Made by a program: the position numbers and the translations under genes. This document shows, one piece after another, positions 45,777 to 54,141 of a stretch of 64,000 bases of DNA (position 1 is the stretch's first letter; each line of letters begins with the position of its first letter). A model generated the notes under the pieces. The model was not told the DNA's origin and did no database searches. It worked only from the letters and a program-made list of their open reading frames with translations. The DNA lies in assembly GCA_965200895.1 (NCBI GenBank), contig CBDAVM010000001.1:62001-126000 (forward strand), in the 5' to 3' direction. Origin of the DNA: WTFV01 sp965200895 (GTDB taxonomy: Bacteria; Acidobacteriota; Vicinamibacteria; Vicinamibacterales; UBA8438).

Positions 45777-46779
45777 GGGCGTCCGCCGACTGCGGCATGG
45801 ACGCATTCGCAGCGCAGCCATGGCTCGGGAACGAACGCGGCGTCGATGATGGAAAACGAGTTGCCGCGCCGACGAACGACGGGCCCCGGACAGGAAGAGA
45901 ACCGCGCCGGCTCAATGCCGACCGGCAGGACCGACCGCAGCTCGACGCGGGAAGTACCGGCCTCAGCGAACGCGCATCAGACGCGACGCGAGATGGCCTT
46001 GCTCTTGCAGAGAGAGATGATACGATCCGCCGTTCGCCGATCTGCTGGGTGGGCCACAAGGGGCCGCTGCCCCACGGCGCAACCGACTAGCGGAGAGCTC
46101 AGGTGAGTCACGCGGGGCAGGCTACCGAGGCGGCGCTCATCTGTCAAGCGCCCGGCACGGGCGAGCGCTCTCGACCACCCGGTCCAAGCGTCCCTCGATA
46201 ACGCGGACCCGGTCGGGTCCGCCACCGGCGAGCAAAGCTCGACCTGCCCCGCCCTGCGGCGTCCACAAGTTCAAGGCGCGCCCGCTTCGAGGGCAACCTC
46301 GGTTGCCGGGAGCGACCGCGCCGCCGCGCCGTGACACGGCCGCGCCGCCGCCATGCGCCGCAGCAGCACGCGCTGCTGCGCCAAGACTTCCGTACGACCC
46401 GTCCACCCCGCACGGTTCCGCCCACCGACGATGGCGCGCCACCCATCCTGCTACCCGCTGCTACCGCCGGTCCAGCGGCGTGAGCCGCGACATCTCGTAC
46501 CAGCGGGTGTCGCCGGTCCGCGCGCCGAGCTCCTGCGACATGCGGCGCAGGCGGGTGGCGCGCGGGTCCTCGGTGCGGTAGACGCGGTGGCCGAAGCCGG
46601 GAACCTTCTCCCCGCGCACCAGCATGTCGCGCACGGTCCGCTCGACGCGCGCGTCGTCGGTGTCGGCGCCGATAGCGAGCAGCATCCGCATCACGGCGGC
46701 GTTGGCCCCGCCGTGATGCGGCCCCTTGAGCGCGCCGATGCCCGCCACGGCGGCCGAGTGCACGTCGCTGAGAGTGGCC
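45777..46779. repeat. segmental duplication, copy A (with a ~220-bp deletion)
   Basis: This stretch repeats 49660-50890 with only scattered differences. The first 700 bp or so (45777-46480) are nearly identical non-coding sequence. The remainder is the 3' part of citrate synthase with a deletion corresponding to about 50372-50594 of copy B. The right edge lies at 46779, where caspase sequence begins. No convincing gene was found in the 700-bp part, although it conserves an open frame (46137-46442). Confidence 0.9.
46461..46779 (-). pseudogene. citrate synthase 3' fragment
   Basis: The minus strand encodes residues from LSDVHSAAVAGIGALKGPHHG to LGARTGDTRWYEMSR and then, across a deletion, the last few codons LTPLDRR. 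It matches the complete gene at 50350-51492 but lacks the whole N-terminal half and the C-terminal DFYSA catalytic region. It is joined at 46779 to the 5' part of a caspase gene. It cannot be functional. Confidence 0.9.
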
Positions 46780-47338
46780 CAGACGTCCGTCGTCGAGTTC
46801 CGCCAGCCCGCGACCGATGCGCGTCCCGCGACTCGCGTTCCCGGACCGCACCTCGAAGGGATTGTTCCGACAGGCGTCCAGCACCATCACCCGCAGCCGA
46901 GACGCGCCCTCGGTCGCCGACAACACGAGGTCGGCGGGCACCGCTTCAAGCTGCACGTCGCTCTCCATGGCGAGCCGGCCATCCACCGGCACCAGGTAGT
47001 TCTCTCCATCCATCTCGATGGCGTGGCCGGCGTAGAACACCACCGAAACGGACGCCTCGGCGCTCCGCTCCTTAGAACGCGAGCAGGGTCCTCCGAAGCC
47101 CTTTGTACGTCAGATCGTTCGCGCGGACGACATCGAAGCCCAGCCGATCGAGCGCCGCCGCCACATCCGCCGCGTCGTTCGGCGGATGTGGCGGCGGGAC
47201 CGTGTGCGAGTAGGCGCTGTTGCCGATGACCAGCGCCACCCGCGTCTCCGACGCGGCGGCGGCCGAAGCCACGATGACGAGAACCGCCGCCAGCATCACC
47301 GCGCCCGTCCGCGCGACGTGAAGCCATGTCCTCCGCAT
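46780..47338 (-). pseudogene. caspase-family (C14) peptidase, frameshifted and 3'-truncated
   Basis: ATG 47338 lies behind GGAGGT. A signal peptide (about 1-27) is followed by ETRVALVIGNSAYSH and PNDAADVAAALDRLGFDVV, the start of the caspase p20 fold. The frame stops at 47072, but two missing bases explain this. In the next frame SKERSAEASVSVVFYAGHAI (catalytic His) and VMVLDACRNNPF (catalytic Cys) follow. At 46779 it is fused to a citrate synthase fragment, losing the rest. It is downstream of the LRR-FN3 gene on the same strand. Confidence 0.85.
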
Positions 47339-47379
47339 CGATACCTCCATGCCCACGCAACCGACCACGCCGGATCCGT

Positions 47380-49077
47380 TCACGATCGCCGCCCACGCGT
47401 GAGACGGCCAGCGGCGCCGAACAACAGCGCCATCAGCAGCACGACCCCGGCTGGCGGAAGAACCGGCACCGGTGTCGCAGGCGCGTCCGGCTTCGGAGCC
47501 AGTGGAGTCGCCGTGGCGGAGACAGACCACGGACCCGCGCCCCCCTCGCTCAGCGCCTGAACCTGAACCTCATACGACTGACCGTTCGTCAGACCCGTGA
47601 TCGTCGCAGTCGTCTCGGCGCTCGCGTGCGGGTGGTCCATCCAATCCGACGAACCGCTCGACCGGTAGCGCACGTTGTAGCCCACGACCGCCGAGCCACC
47701 GTCCGCAGGTGCGCTCCAGGCCACCTCGAGCGTGCCTGCGCCCCCCGTCAACACCGGCGCCGCAGGCGCGCCCGGCAACACCGGCGCCGCAGGCGCCGCA
47801 GGCGCGTCCGGCTTCGGAGCCAGTGGAGTCGCCGTGGCGGAGACAGACCACGGACCCGCGCCCCCCTCGCTCAGCGCCTGAACCTGAACCTCATACGACT
47901 GACCGTTCGTCAGACCCGTGATCGTCGCAGTCGTCTCGGCGCTCGCGTGCGGGTGGTCCATCCAATCCGACGAACCGCTCGACCGGTAGCGCACGTTGTA
48001 GCCCACGACCGCCGAGCCACCGTCCGCAGGTGCGCTCCAGGCCACCTCGAGCGTGCCTGCGCCCCCCGTCAACACCGGCGCCGCAGGCGCGCCCGGCTTC
48101 GGCGCCAGTGGAGTCGCCGTGGCGGAGACAGACCACGGACCCGCGCCCCCCTCGCTCAGCGCCTGAACCTGAACCTCATACGACTGACCGTTCGTCAGAC
48201 CCGTGATCGTCGCAGTCGTCCCGGCGCCCGCGTGCGGGTGGTCCATCCAATCCGACGAACCGCTCGACCGGTAGCGCACGTTGTAGCCCACGACCGCCGA
48301 GCCACCGTCCGCAGGTGCGCTCCAGGCCACCTCGAGCGTGCCTGCGCCCCCAGTCAACACCGGCGCCGCAGGCGCGCCCGGCAACACCGGCGCCGCAGGC
48401 GCGTCCGGCGCTTCCAAGCAGTTGGGCCCGTCAACGTAGTAGAGCTCAGCCAGCCAAGCCTGAAATTCAGCATTCGCAGGTGCGCAGAGCCCGTCGTTGT
48501 CCTCAAAGAAGAACCGCTCGAGATACGGTAGACGCACGAGGGACTGCGGTAGCGGGTCCGTCAGACGGTTGTTGGAGAGATAAAACCAAAACAGAGTGTT
48601 GAGGCTGCCCAGGGAAGACGGTACCGAACCGCTCAACCGGTTATCGTTGAGATACAAATGCTGCAGATCCCTGAGGCTGCCCAGGGAAGACGGTATCGAA
48701 CCGCTCAACCCGTTATTTTGGAGATTCAAAAACTGCAGATTGGTGAGGCTGCCCAGGGAAGACGGTATCGAACCGATCAACGCGTTACCGCCGAGGGACA
48801 GTGACACCACGCGGCCATTAAGGTCCATGCCCACGCCATACCATTCTTCGAGAGGCGCACTGGTCAGCCAACCGTCGTTGGTGCGCCAGCCCGGACCGTC
48901 TGTGGCGTTATAGAAATCGACGAGCGCATCGCGGTCCACGTTGTTCTGTGCGAAGGCGGCGCCGCCGGCCAGCAGAACCGTGGCGACCGCGAGCAGGAAA
49001 CATCCCGGGCCTGCGCGGAAACCTACGACCGGGGCGCAACCGCCAGTTCGGCGTGAGTTTTGTAAACTGACTGACAT
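47380..49077 (-). CDS. secreted leucine-rich repeat and fibronectin type III protein
   Basis: This 565-residue exported protein starts at ATG 49077 behind AAGGAG. A signal peptide ending near AFAQ is followed by an N-terminal LRR cap (DRDALVDFYNATDGPGW) and four or so plant-type LRRs (IPSSLGSLTNLQFLNLQNNGLSG). Three nearly identical FN3 domains of about 96 residues (AWSAPADGGSAVVGYNVRYR) come next. The C-terminus, PVLPPAGVVLLMALLFGAAG followed by RLTRGRRS, looks like a cell-surface sorting or membrane-anchor tail. It probably acts in adhesion or protein binding outside the cell. It follows a DUF4384 gene after 9 bp and precedes the caspase remnant. Confidence 0.85.
   Translation of the reverse strand: MSVSLQNSRRTGGCAPVVGFRAGPGCFLLAVATVLLAGGAAFAQNNVDRDALVDFYNATDGPGWRTNDGWLTSAPLEEWYGVGMDLNGRVVSLSLGGNALIGSIPSSLGSLTNLQFLNLQNNGLSGSIPSSLGSLRDLQHLYLNDNRLSGSVPSSLGSLNTLFWFYLSNNRLTDPLPQSLVRLPYLERFFFEDNDGLCAPANAEFQAWLAELYYVDGPNCLEAPDAPAAPVLPGAPAAPVLTGGAGTLEVAWSAPADGGSAVVGYNVRYRSSGSSDWMDHPHAGAGTTATITGLTNGQSYEVQVQALSEGGAGPWSVSATATPLAPKPGAPAAPVLTGGAGTLEVAWSAPADGGSAVVGYNVRYRSSGSSDWMDHPHASAETTATITGLTNGQSYEVQVQALSEGGAGPWSVSATATPLAPKPDAPAAPAAPVLPGAPAAPVLTGGAGTLEVAWSAPADGGSAVVGYNVRYRSSGSSDWMDHPHASAETTATITGLTNGQSYEVQVQALSEGGAGPWSVSATATPLAPKPDAPATPVPVLPPAGVVLLMALLFGAAGRLTRGRRS
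47479..48375 (-). repeat. three tandem near-identical FN3-coding repeats
   Basis: Three units of about 290-315 bp within the LRR-FN3 gene are almost identical at the nucleotide level. They differ by a few bases and by short proline/alanine linker insertions (PAAPVLPG). The near-identity of DNA, not just protein, indicates recent expansion or gene conversion. Edges are approximate. Confidence 0.8.
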
Positions 49078-49086
49078 TGGTCTCCT

Positions 49087-49704
49087 TCAATTCTCGGAAC
49101 GTAAGTTGTTGCTGAACACCGGCGCGGCAACGGGTTCCGACGTGTCGCCGGCCATGACGACCGACAGGCTGCGCGCCGTGCCCCGCGCGCCCGTCCGCAC
49201 CGCAGCGAACGCGCCGGTCTCGTCCAGATCCAGCGCTCCGCGCACCGAGTGGAGCCGGGTCCACGCCATCACCTTGATCAGCTCGGCGCCGACCGGCCAG
49301 TTGACGGAGATGCGGGACCCCGAAGCCGGGTCCGGCACCTCCACCGCCCGCCCCGCACGCACGAAGTTGTCCCGCTGGTAGCGGTTCGGGAACCGCACCG
49401 TGCTCACCCCCTCGGGGTCGGTGCTGAGCACCGTGACGTAGGCGTCCCGGTTGGTCTGGACGAAGAGGCGCACGAGGCGAACCTCTTCCCCGACCGCGTA
49501 GGTGTAGTCGCGTCGATCCGCCCAGGCCTTGACCTGCAGCCCGTCGGCGCGAGGTGCGGCCTCGGGGACCGCGGTCGGCTGCACATCGTAGATGACCGCC
49601 TGCTCGACCGTCAGCGACCGGCGCAACCCTCCGGCTTCCTGTCCCCACGCCGCGCCGGGGGGCGTCCGCCGACTGCGGCATCGACGCATCCGCAGCGCAG
49701 CCAT
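49087..49704 (-). CDS. DUF4384-domain protein with lost or replaced N-terminus
   Basis: The frame encodes a DUF4384 domain: LQVKAWADRRDYTYAVGEEVRL, LFVQTNRDAYVTVLSTDPEG and WPVGAELIKVMAWT. The first 15 or so residues, from ATG 49704, come from the duplicated segment whose left edge is at 49660. The original signal peptide has therefore probably been cut off and the gene may be dead. It is followed after 9 bp by the LRR-FN3 gene. The paralogue at 45104 stands at the same edge of the other copy of the duplication. Confidence 0.6.
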   Translation of the reverse strand: MAALRMRRCRSRRTPPGAAWGQEAGGLRRSLTVEQAVIYDVQPTAVPEAAPRADGLQVKAWADRRDYTYAVGEEVRLVRLFVQTNRDAYVTVLSTDPEGVSTVRFPNRYQRDNFVRAGRAVEVPDPASGSRISVNWPVGAELIKVMAWTRLHSVRGALDLDETGAFAAVRTGARGTARSLSVVMAGDTSEPVAAPVFSNNLRSEN

Positions 49705-50890
49705 GGCTCGGGAACGAACGCGGCGTCGATGATGGAAAACGAGTTGCCGCGCCGACGAACGACGGGCCCCGGACAGGAAGAGAACCGCGCCGGCTCAATG
49801 CCGACCGGCAGGACCGACCGCAGCTCGACGCGGGAAGTACCGGCCTCAGCGAACGCGCATCAGACGCGACGCGAGATGGCCTTGCTCTTGCAGAGAGAGA
49901 GAGATGATACGATCCGCCGTTCGCCGATCTGCTGGGTGGGCCACAAGGAGCCCCGCTGCCCCACGGCGCAACCGACTAGCGGAGAGCTCAGGTGAGTCAC
50001 GCGGGGCAGGCTACCGAGGCGGCGCTCATCTGTCAAGCGCCCGGCACGGGCGAGCGCTCTCGACCACCCGGTCCAAGCGTCCCTCGATAACGCGGACCCG
50101 GTCGGGTCCGCCACCGGCGAGCAAAGCTCGACCTGCCCCGCCCTGCGGCGTCCACAAGTTCAAGGCGCGCCCGCTTCGAGGGCAACCTCGGTTGCCGGGA
50201 GCGACCGCGCCGCCGCGCCGTGACACGGCCGCGCCGCCGCCATGCGCCGCAGCAGCACGCGCTGCTGCGCCAAGACTTCCGTACGACCCGTCCACCCCGC
50301 ACGGTTCCGCCCACCGGCGATGGCGCGCCACCCATCCCGCTACCCGCTGCTACCGCCGGTCCAGCGGCGTGAACGGCTGCGGGTGCTCGGGGCCGACGTA
50401 CTCCGCGCGGGGGCGGATGAGCCGGTTGTTCGCGTACTGCTCCAGCACGTGGGCGGTCCAGCCGGCGATGCGGCTGACGGCGAAGACCGGCGTGAACAGC
50501 TCGATGGGGATCCCCAGCAGGTGGTAGGTGGACGCCGAGTAGAAGTCCACGTTGGCGTCGATCTGCGTTTCGGCCTGCATGACGGCCTCGATGCGCCGCG
50601 ACATCTCGTACCAGCGGGTGTCGCCGGTCCGGGCGCCGAGCTCCTGCGACATGCGGCGCAGGTGGGTGGCTCGCGGGTCCTCGGTGCGGTAGACGCGGTG
50701 ACCGAAGCCGGGAACCTTCTCCCCGCGCGCCAGCATGTCGCGCACGGTCCGCTCGACGCGCGCGTCGTCGGTGTCGGCGCCGATAGCGAGCAGCATCCGC
50801 ATCACGGCGGCGTTGGCCCCGCCGTGCAGCGGCCCCTTGAGCGCGCCGATGCCCGCCACGGCGGCCGAGTGCACGTCGCTGAGGGTGGCC
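49660..50890. repeat. segmental duplication, copy B (source-like copy)
   Basis: This copy contains about 690 bp of non-coding sequence plus the intact 3' part of citrate synthase. It matches 45777-46779 apart from the deletion in that copy, a two-base difference in a GA run near 49900, and single changes. The non-coding part shows no supported gene. The identical 101-codon open frame in both copies (50026-50331 here) is best explained by recent duplication. Confidence 0.9.
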
Positions 50891-51492
50891 GCGGTGACCC
50901 GCGCGGCGAAGGTGGAGGCGTTCAGTTCATGGTCCGCGTGCAGGACGAGGGCGACGTCGAGCGCCCGCGCCTCGAGCGGCGACGGACGGTCGCCGGTCAG
51001 CATCAGGAGGAAGTTGGCCGCGTGGCCGAGCGCCGGGACGGGCTCGATCGGTCCGCCGCCGGCGTGCAGCCGCCCCCAGGTGGCCACGACGCTGCCGACC
51101 TGCGCGGTCAGCCGCACCGCCTTGCGGTACGCCGCCGCGGGGGAGGAGTCGTCCGCGTCCGGATCGAAGTGCGCGAGGGCGGACACCAGGGTTCGCAGCG
51201 CGTCCATGGCCCCGGCCGGCGGCAGCGACCGCAGCAGCCGGAGCATCGGCTCGGATAGCCGGCGGGCCGCGGCCAGGTCCGACTGCAGGTCGCCGAGCTC
51301 GGCCCGCGTCGGCAGGCGGCGATGCCAGAGCAGGTGGCAGACCTCCTCGAAGCTGGCCTCGCGCGCCAGGTCGTGAATGTCGTGACCGGCGTAGGCCAGC
51401 ACGCCCCGCGCGCCGTCGATGTGGCAGATGGCCGACGAGGTGGCCACCACGCCCTCGAGGCCCGCCTTCGGGGCCGTTCCCGACGTCGTCAC
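50350..51492 (-). CDS. gltA: citrate synthase / 2-methylcitrate synthase family
   Basis: Citrate synthase condenses acetyl-CoA with oxaloacetate at the entry of the citric acid cycle. The 380-residue protein has catalytic His in HADHELNASTFAARV, His in GPLHGGAN, PGFGHRVY and catalytic Asp in ANVDFYSA. GTG 51492 has GGGAGGA five bases upstream. The length fits the short bacterial type shared with 2-methylcitrate synthases, so propionyl-CoA use cannot be excluded. Its 3' end is duplicated at 46461-46779. Confidence 0.93.
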   Translation of the reverse strand: MTTSGTAPKAGLEGVVATSSAICHIDGARGVLAYAGHDIHDLAREASFEEVCHLLWHRRLPTRAELGDLQSDLAAARRLSEPMLRLLRSLPPAGAMDALRTLVSALAHFDPDADDSSPAAAYRKAVRLTAQVGSVVATWGRLHAGGGPIEPVPALGHAANFLLMLTGDRPSPLEARALDVALVLHADHELNASTFAARVTAATLSDVHSAAVAGIGALKGPLHGGANAAVMRMLLAIGADTDDARVERTVRDMLARGEKVPGFGHRVYRTEDPRATHLRRMSQELGARTGDTRWYEMSRRIEAVMQAETQIDANVDFYSASTYHLLGIPIELFTPVFAVSRIAGWTAHVLEQYANNRLIRPRAEYVGPEHPQPFTPLDRR

Positions 51493-51616
51493 TGCGTCCT
51501 CCCGTCCGGTGTCGTCGCAGGCGATGACCACCCGCCCGCCCGCGTTCGCTCGATCCGACCTTCGACACCGGCCTCGCAGCCGAACGGAGGGAGGTCGGCG
51601 CCGCGGGAGGCGCCCT

Positions 51617-53290
51617 TCACGGCATGCCCTCGCGCTCGGCGGGCCCGGCCGCATAGCGCGGAGGCCGTGACGCGAACCCCGCGTAGAAGAACCCGACGGG
51701 GAACAGGGCGAGGAACGGGACCAGAAAGTACGCGCCGGCGGTGACCGCGTGTACGGCGGCGAGCGCACACCAGGCCCCGCACCCGATCTCGACCAGCGCC
51801 AGCCGCCAGGCGCCGGCCCACGAACCTCGCGCGCCCGCCCGGGACCGGCTCCGGTTCGATTCCGACCCGGGGGCGATCGCCGCACCCGCAGAGCGGCCCG
51901 ACCGCTCCGCGATGTCGCCGGCTCCCTCCGCCAACCCGCCCGAGACCGGCGCCGCGCCCGCAGCGCGGCCCGACCGCTCCGCGGCGTCACCGGCTTCCCC
52001 CGCCGGCCCGCCGGGGACCGTCGTCACGCCGTACTTCGGGGTGCGCCGGAACTCGCCGGTGGGTCCCCACAGCGCCTCGACCACCGCCACCGCGTTGTTG
52101 ACGGAAAGTCCGAGGCCCAGGGCCACCATCGCCGGGAGGTCCGCGAGGCGCGCCCACCACCGTCCGCCGATCTCCCGCTGGCTCACGGCGTGGAAGGTGA
52201 CGATCGACACGGCTGCGAGTCCGAACACCGCCGCGTCGACGAACAGCAGCCTCTGTGCGCCGCCGGTTGCGGTGCGCGCCATCAGGGCCGGCAGGATCAG
52301 GGCGCACAGGGCCAGCACGAGCAGATAGTTGAAGTTGGCGGTCAGGTGCAGGAACGCCTCCGCCTTCACGCGCAGCGGCGCGTCGGACCGCAGCACCGCC
52401 GGCAGCACCTTCCGGCAGGTCTGAATCGAGCCCTTGGCCCAGCGATGCTGCTGCGACTTGAACGCGCTCATCTCGACCGGCAGCTCGGCCGGGGCGACCA
52501 CGTCCGGCAGGAAGACGAAGCGCCAGCCGGCTAGCTGCGCCCGGTAGCTCAGGTCGAGATCCTCGGTGAGCGTGTCGTGCTGCCAGCCGCCGGCCGACTC
52601 GATGGCCGCGCGCCGCCAGATGCCGGCCGCGCCGTTGAAGTTGAAGAAGCAGCCGCCGCGGTGCCGGCCGCCGTGCTCCAGCACGAAGTGGCCGTCGAGC
52701 AGCAGCGCCTGCAGCCGGGTGAGCAACGAGTGGCCGCGGTTGGCGTGCCCCCAGCGTGCCTGCACCATGCCGATCCGCGGGTCGGCGAAGACGCCGACAG
52801 CGCGCTCCAGGAAGTCCGACGGCGGTGTGAAGTCGGCATCGAAGACCGCCACCAGCTCGCCGCCGGCCAGGCGCAGTCCCTCGGCGAGGGCCCCCGCCTT
52901 GAAGCCGGTCCGGCGCGGGCGGCGATGGTGGCTGATCGAGAGTCCGCGCGCCCGCCAACGCTGCGCGGCGGCGCGCGCCACGCGGCTGGTCTCGTCCGTG
53001 GAGTCGTCCAGCACCTGGACTTCGAACCGGTCGCGCGGATAGCGCAGGTGCGCCACGGCCTCGATCAGACGCTCGACGACATGGACCTCGTTGAAGATCG
53101 GGAGCTGCACCGTCACGCGGGGCAGCGGGGACGGCAACGAGCCCCCCCCGGGCCCGGGCGGAGCCGGGCGCCGGGCGTTCGCGCCGTTTGTGTAAAGATA
53201 CAGCAGGTACCCCCGGTGAGCACCGTAGACACTGAGGCCGACCAGCACCGCGAAGTACAGCCCCACCACGAGGACGTCCGGCGACGACAC
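51617..53290 (-). CDS. family 2 glycosyltransferase, processive membrane type
   Basis: This 557-residue enzyme probably makes or extends a polysaccharide at the inner membrane. An N-terminal membrane helix is followed by the GT-A domain: VTVQLPIFNE, LDDSTDET, FDADFTPPS (DxD), TLTEDLDLSYR (acceptor Asp) and QQHRWAKGS (QxxRW motif). Several transmembrane helices follow. Between about residues 430 and 480 lies a low-complexity linker in which AERSGRAAGAA and AERSGRSAGAA repeat. It resembles the CelA/CslA-type synthases; the product cannot be told. The upstream 71 bp to larB form a divergent promoter region. Confidence 0.88.
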   Translation of the reverse strand: MSSPDVLVVGLYFAVLVGLSVYGAHRGYLLYLYTNGANARRPAPPGPGGGSLPSPLPRVTVQLPIFNEVHVVERLIEAVAHLRYPRDRFEVQVLDDSTDETSRVARAAAQRWRARGLSISHHRRPRRTGFKAGALAEGLRLAGGELVAVFDADFTPPSDFLERAVGVFADPRIGMVQARWGHANRGHSLLTRLQALLLDGHFVLEHGGRHRGGCFFNFNGAAGIWRRAAIESAGGWQHDTLTEDLDLSYRAQLAGWRFVFLPDVVAPAELPVEMSAFKSQQHRWAKGSIQTCRKVLPAVLRSDAPLRVKAEAFLHLTANFNYLLVLALCALILPALMARTATGGAQRLLFVDAAVFGLAAVSIVTFHAVSQREIGGRWWARLADLPAMVALGLGLSVNNAVAVVEALWGPTGEFRRTPKYGVTTVPGGPAGEAGDAAERSGRAAGAAPVSGGLAEGAGDIAERSGRSAGAAIAPGSESNRSRSRAGARGSWAGAWRLALVEIGCGAWCALAAVHAVTAGAYFLVPFLALFPVGFFYAGFASRPPRYAAGPAEREGMP

Positions 53291-53361
53291 TGGCGGCGAC
53301 GGTACAATCCCGTTGGCGCCAAGTCAACGAGACCGCCGGTGCGGCCGCGCCACCCGCGGAC

Positions 53362-54123
53362 ATGACGTCTGACCACGTGCGCGCGATCCTTTCGGACTTC
53401 GAGGGCGGCGCGATCGGCCTGCGCGACGCCGAGGGGCGCATCCTCGAGCTGCTGCGGCGCGCGCCGTTCGAGGACCTCGGCTTCGCCCGCGTCGATCACC
53501 ACCGCACCGTGCGCCAGGGCTGTCCGGAGATCGTGTTCGGAGCCGGCAAGACGCCGGCGCAGACGGCGGCCATCGCGGAGCGGATCGTCGCCAACGGCGA
53601 CACCCTTATCGTGACCCGCACCGGGTCCGAGGCTTTCGAAGCCGTGCGCGCCCTCGTCCCGGACGCGCAGTTCCATACCGCGGCCCGGGTCATCACCCGC
53701 AGCACCGGCGGGGAACCCACCGGGTGCGGCACGGTGCTCGTGGTCGCCGCCGGCACGTCGGACCTTCCGGTGGCCGAAGAGGCCCGGGTCACGGCCGAGG
53801 CGCTCGGGAATCGGGTCGACGTGGTGTACGACGCCGGGGTCGCCGGGCTGCACCGGCTGCTGGCCGAACGCGAGCGCCTGGACGCGGCGCGCGTCGTCAT
53901 CGCCGTCGCCGGCATGGAGGGAGCCCTGCCGAGCGTGGTCCGCGGCCTGGTCCGTGCACCGGTCATCGCCGTACCCACCAGCATCGGATACGGGACGAGC
54001 TTCGGCGGCCTGACCGCGTTGCTCGGCATGCTGAACAGTTGCGCTACGGGCGTCGCCGTCGTCAACATCGACAATGGACTGGGCGCGGCCACGATGGCGA
54101 GCCTGATCAATCACCTGACGTAG
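53362..54123 (+). CDS. larB: nickel-pincer cofactor carboxylase LarB
   Basis: LarB carboxylates and hydrolyses nicotinic acid adenine dinucleotide at the first step of nickel-pincer nucleotide synthesis. The 253-residue protein has the family opening VRAILSDFEGGAIG, then DHHRTVRQGCPEIVFGAGKT and, in the AIR-carboxylase-like domain, VVAAGTSDLPVAEEA, VAGMEGALPSVV and GYGTSFGGLTALL. larC and larE are not in the window. mutS2 follows after 18 bp. Confidence 0.93.
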   Translation: MTSDHVRAILSDFEGGAIGLRDAEGRILELLRRAPFEDLGFARVDHHRTVRQGCPEIVFGAGKTPAQTAAIAERIVANGDTLIVTRTGSEAFEAVRALVPDAQFHTAARVITRSTGGEPTGCGTVLVVAAGTSDLPVAEEARVTAEALGNRVDVVYDAGVAGLHRLLAERERLDAARVVIAVAGMEGALPSVVRGLVRAPVIAVPTSIGYGTSFGGLTALLGMLNSCATGVAVVNIDNGLGAATMASLINHLT

Positions 54124-54141
54124 CCGCGAGCGGAAACCACG

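Noticed and set aside
45990..46030. Possible promoter TTGCTC/TACGAT in the duplicated segment
   Set aside because: Spacing differs between the two copies (16 and 18 bp) and no plus-strand gene follows.
46137..46442. A 101-codon frame present identically at 50026-50331
   Set aside because: Its conservation is explained by the recent duplication. It has no ribosome binding site and no recognisable domain.
46780..47338. A CRISPR-guided caspase (Craspase-like) link to the type III system
   Set aside because: The caspase is broken, lies more than 25 kb from the Cmr genes, has no TPR-CHAT architecture, and sits with DUF4384 genes instead.
47326..48531. A 401-codon plus-strand frame with internal repeats
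   Set aside because: It is the antisense of the LRR-FN3 gene, and its repetitiveness only mirrors the FN3 units.
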